The notes under the pieces are model-generated. The model worked only from the letters and a program-made list of their open reading frames with translations, ran no database searches and was not told the origin of the DNA. Below are positions 1 through 7,737 of a stretch of DNA of 40,705 nt, in pieces. Every line of letters starts with the position of its first letter. Position 1 is the stretch's first letter. Source of the stretch: JBKQHQ01 sp052148715 (GTDB lineage Bacteria; Pseudomonadota; Alphaproteobacteria; Rhizobiales; Xanthobacteraceae); assembly GCA_052148715.1 (NCBI GenBank), contig JBKQHQ010000166.1, forward strand, positions 1 to 40,705, written 5' to 3'. The translations under genes were made by a program, and so were the position numbers.

Positions 1-26
1 GCCTTCGGGCGGCCCCCCTGCCACGG
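1..26. terminator. Right half of a terminator hairpin that spans the window junction
   Basis: Bases 8-26 are the exact reverse complement of the last 19 bases of the window (40687-40705). If the molecule is circular, the two halves close as a 19-bp perfect stem with the 7-nt loop formed by bases 1-7, just after the stop codon of the gene ending at 40685. This is the shape of an intrinsic terminator, although no clear T-run follows. That it is one hairpin is inferred from the complementarity. Confidence 0.7.
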
Positions 27-116
27 CTGGGCTTCGCTCATCGCTCGATCGGCGCGCCCAAAGACGGTTCGGCCAAAATGTGCTAGCGAAAGCCACGACG
101 CGGCCGAGGTGATAGC

Positions 117-575
117 ATGAGCGACCAACAAGCCTACGAAATCCAGGGTCTTCGACCCGACGGCAGTGTCTTTACCGGCGAGGTTTTGGGAGAGCAGTCA
201 GCGCATGACGCGAAGCGATTGGCGCAACACTACGCCGATCTTTGGAATTGTCCGGTCAAGCTGTACCGAGTGCCATTCGTGCATATCGGCAGCGCCCCTT
301 GGGCCGAAGACCAGATGAATTTCATCTGCGCGATCGAGCCGAAGGAGGGCCTGACAGTAGCGTGCGAGGCGCAAACTGGCAGCCTCCTGGTGCAAAGCGG
401 CAACCCACATATGTGGGTACCCTACAACGGCCCAGAACCCTACGACGAGGTTTGCCACTTGTGCGGCGTTTTCAGCGGCGCTCATCACAAGCGGCCCGAT
501 CCTCCCGCGGCCAGTCTTCCGTGCCCTGAACCGTGGCCCGAATGGCCGGACGAACGCACAGCGCAGGATCGATGA
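117..575 (+). CDS. Hypothetical protein with a C-terminal putative zinc site
   Basis: This ORF encodes 152 residues and I do not recognise the family. The ATG is preceded by GAGGTG about six bases upstream. Near the C terminus there is a CHLC pair followed by a double His (about residues 113-124), which looks like a small CxxC...HH zinc-binding site. The rest is soluble, with no signal peptide or membrane segment. The tail is rich in proline and tryptophan. It is the first gene downstream of the junction hairpin and converges with the nickel/cobalt transporter fusion, leaving about 80 bp between the two stops. Alternative ORFs on either strand here are shorter or lack a convincing ribosome site. 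Function unknown. Confidence 0.65.
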   Translation: MSDQQAYEIQGLRPDGSVFTGEVLGEQSAHDAKRLAQHYADLWNCPVKLYRVPFVHIGSAPWAEDQMNFICAIEPKEGLTVACEAQTGSLLVQSGNPHMWVPYNGPEPYDEVCHLCGVFSGAHHKRPDPPAASLPCPEPWPEWPDERTAQDR

Positions 576-657
576 TCTCGCGCGACAGCGCCAATTTAAC
601 AGATTGGGGCTTATGCGACTGTGCCTGCCCGCGCGTAGGTGCGGCTTGTCCTCGCGC

Positions 658-3600
658 TCAGAATTCAGCGTGCAGGCGTGCCGCGTAGATCGAGACCGGT
701 CCACGGTCGGCGTTATATCCGGGATTGGCGATAAACTGATAATCGAAGGTGAGCGTTGTCCATTTGTTGAGACTGTACGCGTAATAGGCCTCGAGGACCT
801 GCTCCGGGCGATAGTTGAGCTGACCATCGCCGATCAAGATTCCCAGGCCGCCGGCCGCAAAGTAGGCACGCGCCTCGGGCGAGAGACCTTCGACCACGCC
901 CGCCACGCCGATCTTGTCGTCCGGCCGTCGCCAGGCGGTTCCCTTCAGCACCGTGCCGAGGGAAAGGCTTTGATCACAATCCGTCCAGCCAATGATCTCC
1001 GTGAGTCCGGGGCTCCACGTCGCGCGCGAGAACACGCCGAGATCGCCGCTGATCGCTTGCTCGACATTGGCGACGAACCCGTAATTGGTCCGCAGTTCCC
1101 GAGTTTGCGTGATGTCCGGATAGTTCGGGGTGTTGACGGGCATGGCCAGCGCGTCCAAGTAGCTGCCCATCTCGGCGCGGTTTACCCAGCCGAATAGACG
1201 CAGTTTGCCCGGCTGCGCGAACAGCGAATACCGCAACTCCAGCTCGGCCGTATATTCGCCCCGCCAGGGTATGTTGGTGTCGAAATCGTTGCTGTTGGAT
1301 ACGACCGGAACCAGGAAATAGCCGGCGCGGAACGCCCAGTTTTTTTGGTTCAAATCGACGAGGCCGCCCCAGGTCCAGGCCAGCTTGTCCATGGTCCAGT
1401 CGTACGAGCCGCCGCCGTAGATATTCCAGTTGAGAAAAGTCGTTCGAGGATCATACGCATAGGAATTGAGATCGAAGAAGTCGGCGACCGCGAGTTTGCC
1501 GACCGTGACCGTCACCCGCGAGATGTCCTGCTTGCCCGCGAGCTGGTTGGGGCCGTCCTCGATAGTCTCCTGCTCGCCGCCAAGGCCGAAGGTTTGGCGC
1601 AGGAAAACGCGATCGACATTGAAACGCGGATCGGGGAATTGCGATTTTTGCGCTTCTCCGTTCGGGAAAGCGGCCACGCCAAGCGTGTCGCTGAGACCGA
1701 AGCCCTGATCAAGCTCCGGGTTGACGTAAAATTCAGCGCCGTTCCATAGGCATAGGCCAAGGAACGCCGTCGCGGTTGCGGTGTCGCGCGTCTGGCTCGC
1801 TCCCGAAAGGCTGTTTGCGCCTTCGTAGGGAGAATGGAAGGCGAAATAACCCTGCTGGATATAGGTGAATTGCCCGTGGACGTTCCAGTTGTTGGGGTCG
1901 ATTGGCCACGGATCGCCGCCGTTGCTCGGCGAGGTCCCTGCGCCCGGCCACCCGAGCTGCCGGGTTAGCCCCACCCGCAGGCTGTAGAGGTCGATCGCCG
2001 TCGATTGGTATCCCGTCCCCGACGGGAAAGAGGCGCCGGCGGTGCTTCCCAAATGGTCGTAGAGATACTCCAACCTGGCCGTCCAACCCGCCGCGAGCGG
2101 CAACTCGGCTCCCGCGCCGATCGTCCAGCCCGCGCGCGTCCGCAGGATTTTGTCCTCCGGGTTCACCAAGCCGGGGTCTTCGAGGAACCGCGCCTGCGAC
2201 CAGGCGAACCCGCCGGTTCCGTAGACCAGCCAGTGATCGAACGCGTAGCCAAAGCGTCCACGCCACGTCGAGACAAAATCAACCTTCTCTGTCACGGCGC
2301 TGTAGGATGTCGCCCGCGTCGTCACGACGCCGTCATCGAGAAAATTTGGGAATGAGATATCTCCCTCAAAACCGACGAGCAGCCGCGACGGCAGTAGATA
2401 ATTATAGCCGAGCTGCACACCGCCATAGAGACTGCCGAACGAGGCGCTGGAAGGAGCCGGGTCTGGAGCGAGCAGCGTGTTGGCCCCGGACCCTCGGCTG
2501 TATCCGAAGTGGCCCCCGAAGTAGAATCCGGTCCAGTGATCAGGCGTCCGGTTTTTGGGGGCGGTCTTCAATGGCAAGCCGCCGTCCGGTTGTTGACCAT
2601 TCGCGTCGGCCGCCGTTGCGGAAGTGCCAAATGTCGAGGCGAGCGCGACGCCCCCACCGACCAAGGCGGCCACGCTACTGGAGACCAACATATTCGCACC
2701 AAAGCGATCGTAACCTTTGAGGCGGTAGACGATGATAGAGGCAGCCCAGCAAGCAACAAACACCCCGACGATGCCGTAGCCGAGCACGCCGAAATTGCCG
2801 TTAAGGTTCGCGATCGCGTCCCAGAACGGCCCGGTGAGGTTAAAGCGCGTGACGAGGAGGCCTAGCGCCTCGATGCCGCCGATCACGAGGGCCACCAGCA
2901 CCGACATCGACGTAATGGTCAGATTGTAGAACAGCTTGCGGATTGGCTTGCGGTAAGCCCAACCATAGGCGCCGATCATTAGGACGCCGTCGGTCGTGTC
3001 CACCAGCGTCATCGCCGCCGCGAACAGGGTTGGAAATATCAGGATCGACCAGCTCGACAGGTCGGTCGAGGCTTCGGCCGAGAGACCGAATAGGCTGATC
3101 TCACTCGCCGTCTCGAAGCCCAGCGCGAACAACAGCCCGATCGGATAGAGATGCCAGCTCTTCGAGACGAAGCGGAAAAGCGGCCTGAACAATCCGGCCA
3201 GCCAGCCGCGCTGTTGCAGCACGGCGTCGATATCTTCTTCGCGCACGAGCTCGCCGCGCTTGACTTGCCGGAACGCCCGGTAAACCCCGCGCAGCACGAC
3301 CAGATTCGCCATTGCGATGATGAATAGGAACAGTGCCGAGGCCGACGTTCCGATCACGCCGCCGATCTCGCGGTACCTTGCGAATTCATCGGTGACGGCG
3401 TGTGCCGCCAGCGCGACGGCAAGCGAAGCGAGCACAACGACGGTCGAGTGGCCGAGCGCGAAGAACAGGCCGACGGCGACCGGCCGCTTGCCTTCCTGCA
3501 TCAGCTTGCGCGTCACGTTATCGATAGCCGCGATGTGATCCGGATCGAGCGCGTGACGCAGGCCCAGGCTGTAGGCTAGCACGGCTGTGCCGACGAGCAC

Positions 3601-3738
3601 CGGCCGCTCTGCGAAGGCAATGAGCGCCCAGGCCCAGGCGGACAGGTTGGCCGTGATGAGAATGACGTAAACGCCGACAATCCTCCCGCGCAGGGTGGAC
3701 GAATCGTCGCTCGAAAAAATCGGCAATAAGCTACGCAT
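658..3738 (-). CDS. NiCoT-family nickel/cobalt permease fused to two outer-membrane beta-barrel domains
   Basis: A 1026-residue three-part protein. Residues 1-340 are a HoxN/NixA-type permease: RHALDPDHI at 61-69, GHS at 96-98, LGFETASE at about 206-213 and DTTDG at about 247-251, among several hydrophobic segments. Residues about 346-378 look like an internal signal peptide ending in an ATA-ADA cleavage-like site. Residues about 400-597 resemble an Omp25/Omp31-type barrel (WTGFYFGGHFGYS start), and about 610-1026 resemble an OprB carbohydrate-selective porin. I chose the ATG at 3736-3738 because GGAGGGA precedes it and because the longer open frame to 3978 only translates the riboswitch. A cobalamin riboswitch lies upstream, so cobalt uptake for B12 synthesis is the likely role. 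A single chain spanning both membranes is topologically odd; processing at the internal signal peptide is my inference. The frame is intact across all three parts. Confidence 0.88.
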   Translation of the reverse strand: MRSLLPIFSSDDSSTLRGRIVGVYVILITANLSAWAWALIAFAERPVLVGTAVLAYSLGLRHALDPDHIAAIDNVTRKLMQEGKRPVAVGLFFALGHSTVVVLASLAVALAAHAVTDEFARYREIGGVIGTSASALFLFIIAMANLVVLRGVYRAFRQVKRGELVREEDIDAVLQQRGWLAGLFRPLFRFVSKSWHLYPIGLLFALGFETASEISLFGLSAEASTDLSSWSILIFPTLFAAAMTLVDTTDGVLMIGAYGWAYRKPIRKLFYNLTITSMSVLVALVIGGIEALGLLVTRFNLTGPFWDAIANLNGNFGVLGYGIVGVFVACWAASIIVYRLKGYDRFGANMLVSSSVAALVGGGVALASTFGTSATAADANGQQPDGGLPLKTAPKNRTPDHWTGFYFGGHFGYSRGSGANTLLAPDPAPSSASFGSLYGGVQLGYNYLLPSRLLVGFEGDISFPNFLDDGVVTTRATSYSAVTEKVDFVSTWRGRFGYAFDHWLVYGTGGFAWSQARFLEDPGLVNPEDKILRTRAGWTIGAGAELPLAAGWTARLEYLYDHLGSTAGASFPSGTGYQSTAIDLYSLRVGLTRQLGWPGAGTSPSNGGDPWPIDPNNWNVHGQFTYIQQGYFAFHSPYEGANSLSGASQTRDTATATAFLGLCLWNGAEFYVNPELDQGFGLSDTLGVAAFPNGEAQKSQFPDPRFNVDRVFLRQTFGLGGEQETIEDGPNQLAGKQDISRVTVTVGKLAVADFFDLNSYAYDPRTTFLNWNIYGGGSYDWTMDKLAWTWGGLVDLNQKNWAFRAGYFLVPVVSNSNDFDTNIPWRGEYTAELELRYSLFAQPGKLRLFGWVNRAEMGSYLDALAMPVNTPNYPDITQTRELRTNYGFVANVEQAISGDLGVFSRATWSPGLTEIIGWTDCDQSLSLGTVLKGTAWRRPDDKIGVAGVVEGLSPEARAYFAAGGLGILIGDGQLNYRPEQVLEAYYAYSLNKWTTLTFDYQFIANPGYNADRGPVSIYAARLHAEF

Positions 3739-3793
3739 GGCGGTCCCTCCATCCGCGTGACAATTCGATCTGTCACCACAGCGGAAGACCGCC
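3739..3793 (-). promoter_or_regulatory. RBS-sequestering hairpin, probable riboswitch expression platform
   Basis: Between the aptamer and the permease start codon the transcript can fold into a nested hairpin. GGCGGTC (transcript bases from 3793-3787) pairs with GACCGCC (3745-3739), which directly abuts the ATG and covers the end of the ribosome site. Inside it TCCGC/GCGGA and GTGACA/TGTCAC also pair (3752-3756 with 3781-3785, 3757-3762 with 3771-3776). No T-run follows, so translational rather than transcriptional control is the better reading. Confidence 0.6.
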
Positions 3794-3832
3794 CCATGCA
3801 TGCACCCCGCATGCCGGAAGGATGACTCGTTC

Positions 3833-4018
3833 AGGCAGGTCTCCTGGCTCGCGGGTCTAAACCCTTCTCCGCCTTCCCAGGCTTCTGTGCCCAGTGGCCT
3901 CGTGGAGAGGGGCTCGCCGCCGACAGTTGCGGGGGCAGCTCCGGAATTGACCGGCCGTCCGAAAACGGCAAATCGCACCGGATTCCCTTTTGGCCGGTCA
4001 ACGTGACCGGCACACCTG
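3833..4018 (-). promoter_or_regulatory. Cobalamin (B12) riboswitch aptamer
   Basis: The reverse strand carries the conserved cobalamin aptamer blocks in order: GGGAATCCGGTGCGA (3987-3973), TCCGGAGCTGCCCCCGC followed by AACTGT (about 3943-3923), the B12-box-like GCCACTGG (3898-3891), and the closing GAGCCAGGAGACCTGCCTG (about 3850-3832). Spacing and order match the known class. It lies in the 5' leader of the nickel/cobalt permease fusion, so B12 is expected to switch that gene off. The extended open frame through it is an artefact of translating the RNA element. Confidence 0.95.
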
Positions 4019-4162
4019 AACGCAACGATTTGGACGGGGACGCATTCTCTTCGTCAATCACGGAATGCCGTTCCACCATAACATTCTCGTGAGCGTCGGG
4101 ATGGACGAACGCGCGGTGCGGGTATTACCATGACCGGCGCTGCCAGATGAGAATGCCATCTT

Positions 4163-4657
4163 ATGAAATTCAAGTGCGCTGTTGCTGTATTCGCGATCGC
4201 GGTCGGTACTTCGACCGCTAACGGCGAGACGCCCGAAGAATGGATCAAGCTCGGCGCCCGCGTTCATGGCGCCTTTGGCGCTTTCATCCCGGTCGGAATT
4301 CGGATTGGCCTCGATGCCCTGGAACGGTTGAAAGCCGAACCGCGCGGTCTTGTCGTCGTCTACTACAACGGTGAGAAGCCCCCCTGTCCCTGCATAGCCG
4401 ACGGCATCATGATCGCGACGCAGGCGAGCCCCGGACAGGGAACATTGAACATCGCGCATGAAAAAGCGCCGGCCGGCGTGATCGCGATGATTGTCATCCG
4501 CGACCGCAAGACCGGTGAAGGCCTGAGATACACCATCGCAGACGAGTGGCTGCCGACGATATTGGAATGGAACAAGACGCGTGACCCGGCAGGCCGTTAT
4601 GAAGCGGCCATGCGCGCGGAGGATTTGTTTAAGGTATCGTCTGATCCGACGCCGTAG
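4163..4657 (+). CDS. Exported FmdE-like metal-binding protein
   Basis: The 164-residue protein begins with a signal peptide (hydrophobic residues 5-18, likely cleavage near ANG-ETP at 19-23). The body matches the FmdE/FwdE family: H35-GAFGAFIPVGIRIG, then a PPCPCIADGIMIATQ block at 73-87 with C75, C77 and D80, and a GQGTL stretch at 91-95. FmdE proteins were named after formylmethanofuran dehydrogenase operons, but bacterial relatives occur without that pathway and bind metal through this His/Cys set. It is divergent from the B12-controlled nickel/cobalt permease fusion with about 145 bp between the aptamer and its start, so a periplasmic nickel/cobalt handling role is a reasonable inference. 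An exported version is unusual, since classical FmdE is cytoplasmic. Substrate not shown. Confidence 0.8.
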   Translation: MKFKCAVAVFAIAVGTSTANGETPEEWIKLGARVHGAFGAFIPVGIRIGLDALERLKAEPRGLVVVYYNGEKPPCPCIADGIMIATQASPGQGTLNIAHEKAPAGVIAMIVIRDRKTGEGLRYTIADEWLPTILEWNKTRDPAGRYEAAMRAEDLFKVSSDPTP

Positions 4658-4671
4658 GCCAATCGCTTATT

Positions 4672-4848
4672 CGAACGCTGCGACCGAGGGTCGTTGACTT
4701 CGCCCTTGGTGCGAAAATCAAGATATTCGAGACACTTGTGAAAAGTGCCGAGTTGCAGCAGTTTCGTGTGGTTCAAAAATCGAACGAATTAATTTCAATG
4801 AAAAAAAGCCCGGCCGGCGCGCGCTCTACGTTATCAAGCGTCAGCTGA
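4672..4848 (+). pseudogene. Possible coding remnant, partly duplicated at 11.66 kb
   Basis: A frame without a start codon reads through to a TGA just before the regulator gene; its middle, from GGTGCGAAAATCAAG at 4708, encodes GAKIKIFETLVKSAELQQF. The same peptide with few changes (GAKIKIFEALEKIGELQQF) is encoded at 11660-11716. The shared stretch looks like the tail of a lost protein that once preceded the regulator. The family is not recognisable to me. The alternative is that only regulatory DNA is conserved. Confidence 0.35.
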
Positions 4849-4861
4849 ATTGAGGGGGTTA

Positions 4862-5500
4862 ATGGAAATCGGCGACGCGCAGGCAGACACAAACAGCCGC
4901 TTGCGCCAGGCGCGGCAACGCGCCGGCTTCACTTCCGCGCGGTCGGCAGCGCTTCGCTTCGGCTGGATTCCGTCCACTTACGCGTCTCACGAAAACGGCC
5001 AGACGCCGGTCCCGACGAGGTTGGCCCCGACATATGCCAGGGCCTTCAAGGTGTCGGCGGCCTGGCTGCTTACCGGCGAGGGTCCGAGAGAGTCGCGCAC
5101 GACGATCATGGTGCTGGGTTTCATCGGCGCCGGCGCGGAGATTACGCCGGCCGAGAGTCAGGTTCCGCCACATGGCCTCGCCGAAATCGAGCTCGCTTTC
5201 GCGCTTCCTGAAAATGCCGTGGCCTTCGAGGTGCAGAGCGCCAGCTTGTGGCCGCGTTACGAGCCCGGCGACATCATCCTGTGTTGGAACGAGCAACACG
5301 CGCCAGGCGATCTCGTTGGCCGCGAGGCGATCGCGATCGTCGACGGCCGCCGCTATCTAAGGCGTCCCTTCGCCGGCGTCCGCAAAGGCACCTTCGATCT
5401 GGAGACCTTCAACGCCGAGCCGATCCGCGGAGCCCGGATTTCATCGGTGCGCGAAGTGTTCGCCGTTGTCCGCGCCCAGCAACGGCCGCCAGCTCCCTGA
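4862..5500 (+). CDS. XRE-type regulator with an S24 (LexA/CI-like) C-terminal domain
   Basis: The protein has 212 residues from the ATG at 4862; a TTG at 4850 is an alternative. Residues 11-72 form a helix-turn-helix domain (RLRQARQRAGF... through AAWLLTGEG), as in phage CI-like repressors. Residues about 84-205 resemble an S24 peptidase domain: a GAGAE segment at 89-93 in the usual cleavage region, and SLWPRYEPGD at 128-137 with S128 at the nucleophile position. The catalytic lysine usually found in the following YLKR-like strand appears to be R168 (GRRYLRRPF), so self-cleavage may be lost. It probably represses its own promoter or neighbouring island genes. Its 5' part and upstream DNA are duplicated as a remnant at 11660-11836, next to the tyrosine recombinase gene. 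Confidence 0.85.
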   Translation: MEIGDAQADTNSRLRQARQRAGFTSARSAALRFGWIPSTYASHENGQTPVPTRLAPTYARAFKVSAAWLLTGEGPRESRTTIMVLGFIGAGAEITPAESQVPPHGLAEIELAFALPENAVAFEVQSASLWPRYEPGDIILCWNEQHAPGDLVGREAIAIVDGRRYLRRPFAGVRKGTFDLETFNAEPIRGARISSVREVFAVVRAQQRPPAP

Positions 5501-5935
5501 CCGCCTTTGTCAATTACGTTGATGCAGTCTTGCTGCCCGTGTTTTCCCACCGAGATTGAGGCGGGCGTCCGGGCGGGCTGTCGTGAACCGAACCCTGTCC
5601 CTCACTCGCAGGGCGCATGGCTCAATCGCGATGGCGTACCGTGGTGTCGCGTGAGTGACAGGTTTCGGCCCTGCGGGCTTCCATCCCTGACGCAAGAGCC
5701 TGTCACGCCGCTGCCGCGGCCGTTTTCTAAGGGCTCCGCCCTCGCGCGGCGCAAGAACAAAATGCGGGCTTTCGCGGCATAAACGGTTTCCCCCCGATCG
5801 CTCGAAGAGGAGCGACCGGGTCCCCCCATTTATTCCACGTCCCGCATTTTCTTCCTGCGTCTTGCTACCCCGCGTTCGCCACGTGGCAGGGGTGCAGCAG
5901 CAGCTGCACCCCCTAACCACGAAAGGAAACTAGCC
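5501..5935 (+). promoter_or_regulatory. Long GC-rich structured leader of the ParB-like gene
   Basis: No credible gene lies here. The segment has the leader pattern also found before the DUF736 gene and the last gene of the window: a GTTTC...GGCTTCCATCCC...CGCAA block (5662-5697), a short AGGGCTCCGCCCT hairpin followed by a GC-rich run (5730-5752), a CCCGCATTTTCTTCCTGCG block (5842-5860), and a perfect hairpin GGGGTGCAGC / GCTGCACCCC with an AGCA loop (5889-5912). A further hairpin lies at about 5797-5821. The ribosome site AAAGGAA follows. Confidence 0.55.
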
Positions 5936-7726
5936 ATGAATATCCAAATGCTCCCCCTCAACACCTTGGTTCCCTCTCCCGCGAATGTGCGGAAAACGGG
6001 CGTCAAGAACGGCATCGACGAGCTTGCCGCCAGCATCGCGGCGCACGGCCTGTTGCAGAATTTGCAGGTGCGGCCCGCAGAGTCCGGCACGTATCAGGTC
6101 GTCGCCGGAGCGCGGCGGCTCGCGGCGCTCAAACTGCTGGCGAAGCGCAAGGAGGTGGCGAAGGACATTGAGATCGCCTGCAACGTGCTCGACGCCGATG
6201 ATGATACCGAAATCAGTCTTGCCGAAAACGAGATGCGCACGGCGATGCACCCCGCCGATCAGTTCGCCGCGTTCAAGCGTCTGGTCGACGAAGGCCGCAG
6301 CGCCGAGGACGTGGCGGCGCGGTTCGGCGTGACGGTGTTGCTGGTCACGCAACGCCTCAAGCTGGCCGGTGTCAGTCCCCGCCTGATGAAACTGTACCGC
6401 GAGGAAGCCATGAACCTTGAGCAGCTGATGGCCTTCACGGTGTCCGACGATCACGCCGCGCAGGAAACGGCATGGTTCGACGCGCCCGACTTCGAACGCA
6501 GTCCCCGCAGCATCCGCCGCCGCCTCACGGCGGAACATGTCGCGGCCACCGACAGACGCGCGGTGTTTGCGGGCCTCGACGCGTACAGGGAAGCCGGTGG
6601 GACTATCATCACCGATCTCTTTCAGTCCGAGGGCGAAGGGTATTTGACCGACCCCGCCTTGCTCGACCGGCTGTGCGCGGCACGGCTGGAACGCGAGGCC
6701 GAGGCGATCCGCGCCGAAGGCTGGAAATGGGTCGAGATCATGCCCGACCTCTCCTATGAAACCTTGCGCGGTTACGGACGGCAGCAGGGCAAGCCGCAGC
6801 CCATGCCCGCCCGACAGGCGAAGGCGCTGGCGAAGGTCGACGCCAAGCGGGAAGCGTTGGCCGAAAAGGAGGAGCTCACCGACGAGGAAGCCGCGCAGCT
6901 CGACGAGCTCGAGGCGGAAGCGGAGGCGCTGTCCGACGTTCCGGTCGAGTGGAGCGACCGGCAGAAAAAGCGCTGCGGCGTCGTGGTCAGCATCGGCCAT
7001 GAGGGCGAGCTTGATGTCATGCGCGGGCTGATCGCCCCCGCCGATATCAAAGCCGCCAAGACCGAGGCCAGCGGTGACGACGGGGAGTCTGCCCCCGCGA
7101 AGGCCGAGGCCGCGCCGGGGGAGGGGGGATTGTCCGCCGCGTTGCGCGACGATCTCACCGCGCAGCGCGCCGCCGCGTTGCGAGCAGTCGTTGCGGGTAA
7201 CGTGCCGGTGGCGCTCGTCGCCCTGGCGCATGCGTTGGCGTTGCCGGTGTTCTACATCGGTGCTGGCGAAAATCCTCTCGACGTGCGAGCCGTCAGTCCG
7301 CGCTTGACCGGCGAAGGCATCGACGACAATCGCGGCAGCAAGGACATGGCCGCGCGTCACGCCGCATGGATGCAACGCTTGCCCGACGACGAGGCCGCGT
7401 TGTGGGATTGGCTGATGACGCTCGACCAGACCGCGCTTGCCGAGTTGCTGGCCCATTGCGTTGCGGCCACGATCAAGCCGGAACGCGGCCCCCACATCGA
7501 CCGCGTGGCCGCCGCCGCAGGCCTCGACCTCGCCCAATGGTGGACGCCGAGCGCCAAGGGGTATTTCTGCCGCGTGCCGAAAGCGCTGATCGCCGAAGCC
7601 GTCACCGAAGGCGTCAACGCGCAAGCGGCGGCGAATATCGGCAGCCTCAAGAAAGGCGAGATGGCCGAACGCGCGGAGGCGCTGCTGGCCGGTACGGGCT
7701 GGCTCCCCGCCTTGCTTCGCGCCTGA
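5936..7726 (+). CDS. Large ParB/RepB/Spo0J-family protein
   Basis: This is a 596-residue protein. Residues 1-95 match the ParB N-terminal domain: start motif LPLNTLVPSPANVRK, LAASIAAHGLLQNLQVRP, and GARRLAAL (about 58-65), the counterpart of the GxRR nucleotide-contacting box. A helix-turn-helix follows at about 120-145 (SAEDVAARFGVTVLLVTQRLKLAG). The remaining 400 residues are outside the classic ParB length of about 300 and include an acidic, coiled-coil-prone stretch (about 290-330). Such long ParB-like proteins are common on alphaproteobacterial plasmids and integrative elements. It stands alone, without a ParA, and 16 kb from the plasmid's ParA/RHH pair, so it may not be the partition protein here. 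Its ATG follows AAAGGAA and a long structured leader. A tight hairpin cluster follows the stop. Confidence 0.85.
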   Translation: MNIQMLPLNTLVPSPANVRKTGVKNGIDELAASIAAHGLLQNLQVRPAESGTYQVVAGARRLAALKLLAKRKEVAKDIEIACNVLDADDDTEISLAENEMRTAMHPADQFAAFKRLVDEGRSAEDVAARFGVTVLLVTQRLKLAGVSPRLMKLYREEAMNLEQLMAFTVSDDHAAQETAWFDAPDFERSPRSIRRRLTAEHVAATDRRAVFAGLDAYREAGGTIITDLFQSEGEGYLTDPALLDRLCAARLEREAEAIRAEGWKWVEIMPDLSYETLRGYGRQQGKPQPMPARQAKALAKVDAKREALAEKEELTDEEAAQLDELEAEAEALSDVPVEWSDRQKKRCGVVVSIGHEGELDVMRGLIAPADIKAAKTEASGDDGESAPAKAEAAPGEGGLSAALRDDLTAQRAAALRAVVAGNVPVALVALAHALALPVFYIGAGENPLDVRAVSPRLTGEGIDDNRGSKDMAARHAAWMQRLPDDEAALWDWLMTLDQTALAELLAHCVAATIKPERGPHIDRVAAAAGLDLAQWWTPSAKGYFCRVPKALIAEAVTEGVNAQAAANIGSLKKGEMAERAEALLAGTGWLPALLRA

Positions 7727-7737
7727 CCGCAGCGGTT

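Noticed and set aside
8..26. Terminal inverted repeats of a linear element
   Set aside because: The left copy begins seven bases inside the end, and the pair forms a terminator-like hairpin right after a stop codon when joined, which a circle explains better.
3739..3978. 80-codon N-terminal extension of the permease fusion
   Set aside because: It only translates the cobalamin riboswitch and the RBS hairpin; the ATG at 3738 has a strong ribosome site and the family N terminus.
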